A stretch of 16,154 bases of DNA from the NCBI GenBank assembly GCA_023409435.1, contig JAEYHP010000063.1:1-16154 (forward strand), in the 5' to 3' direction. Source of the DNA: Bacillota bacterium (GTDB taxonomy: Bacteria; Bacillota; Clostridia; Christensenellales; CAG-138). Positions within the stretch are counted from its first letter, which is position 1; each line of letters opens with the position of its first letter. Of this stretch, positions 15,619 through 16,154 are shown piece by piece. Made by a program: the position numbers and the translations under genes. The notes below the pieces were generated by a model. The model saw nothing but the letters and a program-made list of their open reading frames with translations, was not told the origin of the DNA and ran no database searches.

Positions 15619-15863
15619 ATCGTTTCCTCCACAATACTATTAAATAACACTTTAAGTTGTTCGACATATGCCTCTTTAATGGGTTGGTTGTGATGCGGAA
15701 CGGGAATAACCGTACCGGATATCCTATGTACAACCTGTGGATGTCGCTTGTAGCGTATCTCACATCCTAAATGCTCGGCAATAGTCACCACTTCATTAAA
15801 GGTAATATCTTTTGGAATAGGAACCCTGTTAAATTTTCGAAGCGCTTTTTCAAAACTACTCAT
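15615..15863 (-). CDS. hicA: HicA-family toxin
   Basis: 82 residues from the ATG at 15863. This start is chosen because AGGGA precedes it and the predicted promoter -10 lies at 15904-15899; the GTG at 15920 that extends the frame would be upstream of the start point. HicA toxins are small mRNA-binding or mRNA-cleaving proteins with a double-stranded-RNA-binding-like fold. The pattern fits: TFNEVVTIAEHLGCEIRY (21-38), a histidine-bearing strand KRHPQVVHRISG (39-50), IPVPHHNQPIKEAYVEQ (53-69). The usual G-S-H around the active histidine is K-R-H here, so His41 (or His46) would be catalytic. First gene of the operon. Confidence 0.83.
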   Translation of the reverse strand: MSSFEKALRKFNRVPIPKDITFNEVVTIAEHLGCEIRYKRHPQVVHRISGTVIPVPHHNQPIKEAYVEQLKVLFNSIVEETI

Positions 15864-15898
15864 TCCATTGTTCCCTATAATGCTTATTTTATGCTTAG

Positions 15899-15927
15899 AT
15901 AGTATCACATGTGATACCACGTTACAA
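15899..15927 (-). promoter_or_regulatory. Promoter of the hicA-hicB-secB operon
   Basis: Read on the minus strand: -35 TTGTAA (15927-15922), 17-bp spacer, -10 TACTAT (15904-15899). Each box matches consensus at four of six positions. A start near 15892 leaves a leader of about 28 bases. The spacer and -10 are covered by a perfect palindrome. Confidence 0.65.
15902..15917. promoter_or_regulatory. 16-bp palindromic operator, probable HicB site
   Basis: GTATCACA (15902-15909) is exactly complementary to TGTGATAC (15910-15917). It covers the promoter spacer and half of the -10 box, the place where a repressor would block RNA polymerase. HicB has a ribbon-helix-helix domain and such antitoxins repress their own operons, so HicB is the likely ligand. 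Confidence 0.75.
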
Positions 15928-16022
15928 CACTTGCAAAAAAAATTTATAAATTGTTATCAGAATCTAGTATCTATACTTGTATAGCAAGTAATCGTCCTCC
16001 CGTATCAATTCCAAAACAAAAG

Positions 16023-16048
16023 AAAAGCCCAGTTTACTGGGCTTTTTT
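16023..16048. terminator. Intrinsic terminator after the ribonucleotide reductase tail
   Basis: AAAAGCCCAG (16023-16032) pairs with CTGGGCTTTT (16037-16046) around a 4-base loop; T runs follow on both strands. On the minus strand it ends the transcript whose stop is at 16070 and so insulates the hicA promoter. Confidence 0.88.
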
Positions 16049-16069
16049 GTTCGTTATTCGTAGTCCGTT

Positions 16070-16154
16070 TCACCCACACTTGCTGTATCCGCAAGTCCTG
16101 CAGATCATGCAGCCGCCCTCATGCTCCACCGCACCCGCACATTCGGGGCAGGGG
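16070..16154 (-). CDS. nrdJ: C-terminus of B12-dependent ribonucleotide reductase (partial)
   Basis: Only the last 27 residues are inside the window: CPEC near the start, then GGCMICRTCGYSKCG and a TGA at 16072-16070. A zinc-ribbon CPxC ... GC-x2-C-x2-C-GYS-x-C-G is the typical end of class II (adenosylcobalamin) ribonucleoside-diphosphate reductase, where the final cysteines help re-reduce the active site. Class II enzymes need no oxygen, which suits an anaerobe. Other zinc-ribbon proteins could end similarly; the GYSxC ending favours NrdJ. Confidence 0.75.
   Translation of the reverse strand, partial: PCPECAGAVEHEGGCMICRTCGYSKCG

Noticed and set aside
15902..15917. Possible Crp/Fnr-type site
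   Set aside because: The half-sites are in the opposite order to the TGTGA-N6-TCACA arrangement, and the position over the -10 fits a local repressor better.
15864..15920. Longer hicA starting at the GTG at 15920
   Set aside because: That codon lies in the promoter spacer, upstream of the probable transcription start.

Overview
The window looks like chromosomal DNA of an anaerobic, fairly high-G+C Clostridia-type Firmicute. The evidence is a PrkC-type kinase with PASTA repeats next to its PP2C phosphatase and RsgA, a YvcJ/RapZ protein, Gram-positive Shine-Dalgarno sites (AGGAGG class) in front of nearly every gene, a ferredoxin-linked indolepyruvate oxidoreductase, and the tail of what looks like a B12-dependent ribonucleotide reductase. 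I cannot fix the genus; a gut-type Clostridia lineage is a guess.

Region 1 (1-8540, minus strand) is one tightly packed nine-gene unit, read in the order murB, rapZ, prpC, prkC, rsgA, rpe, trxB, glmM, nth (the last cut by the window edge). Several junctions are ATGA or TAATG overlaps. A good sigma-A-type promoter (TTGCAC, 17 bp, TAGAAT) sits just before murB. The unit joins peptidoglycan precursor supply (murB, glmM, and rapZ as a likely regulator of amino-sugar metabolism) to a cell-wall-sensing kinase/phosphatase pair, ribosome maturation, the pentose phosphate step, thiol redox and base-excision repair.

Region 2 (8540-11500, plus strand) holds iorA and iorB, the two subunits of indolepyruvate:ferredoxin oxidoreductase. 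They are separated by a 192-bp gap filled with a palindromic repeat, and iorB is followed by a strong intrinsic terminator. The 396-bp stretch before iorA has no gene I recognise.

Region 3 (11500-14730) is accessory: an alpha/beta hydrolase of the HSL/BD-FAE type, a 92-residue protein resembling the small Cas2-fold 'SinR-like' family, a helical-bundle protein of unknown function, and a YjdF/DUF2238-like membrane protein. Three intergenic elements (10675-10825, 11504-11607, 12660-12946) are built from the same kind of stacked perfect hairpins and share core sequence. They form a modular palindromic repeat family.

Region 4 (14731-15960, minus strand) is visibly A+T-rich against its surroundings and encodes hicA, hicB and a SecB-like chaperone as one operon. 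Its promoter contains a perfect 16-bp palindrome. This is a predicted tripartite toxin-antitoxin-chaperone (TAC) system: HicA toxin, HicB antitoxin with an extra C-terminal tail, and a dedicated SecB-like protein in an organism type that normally lacks SecB. It is the most interesting system in the window. The right edge (16070-16154) holds the zinc-ribbon tail of the probable ribonucleotide reductase and its terminator.
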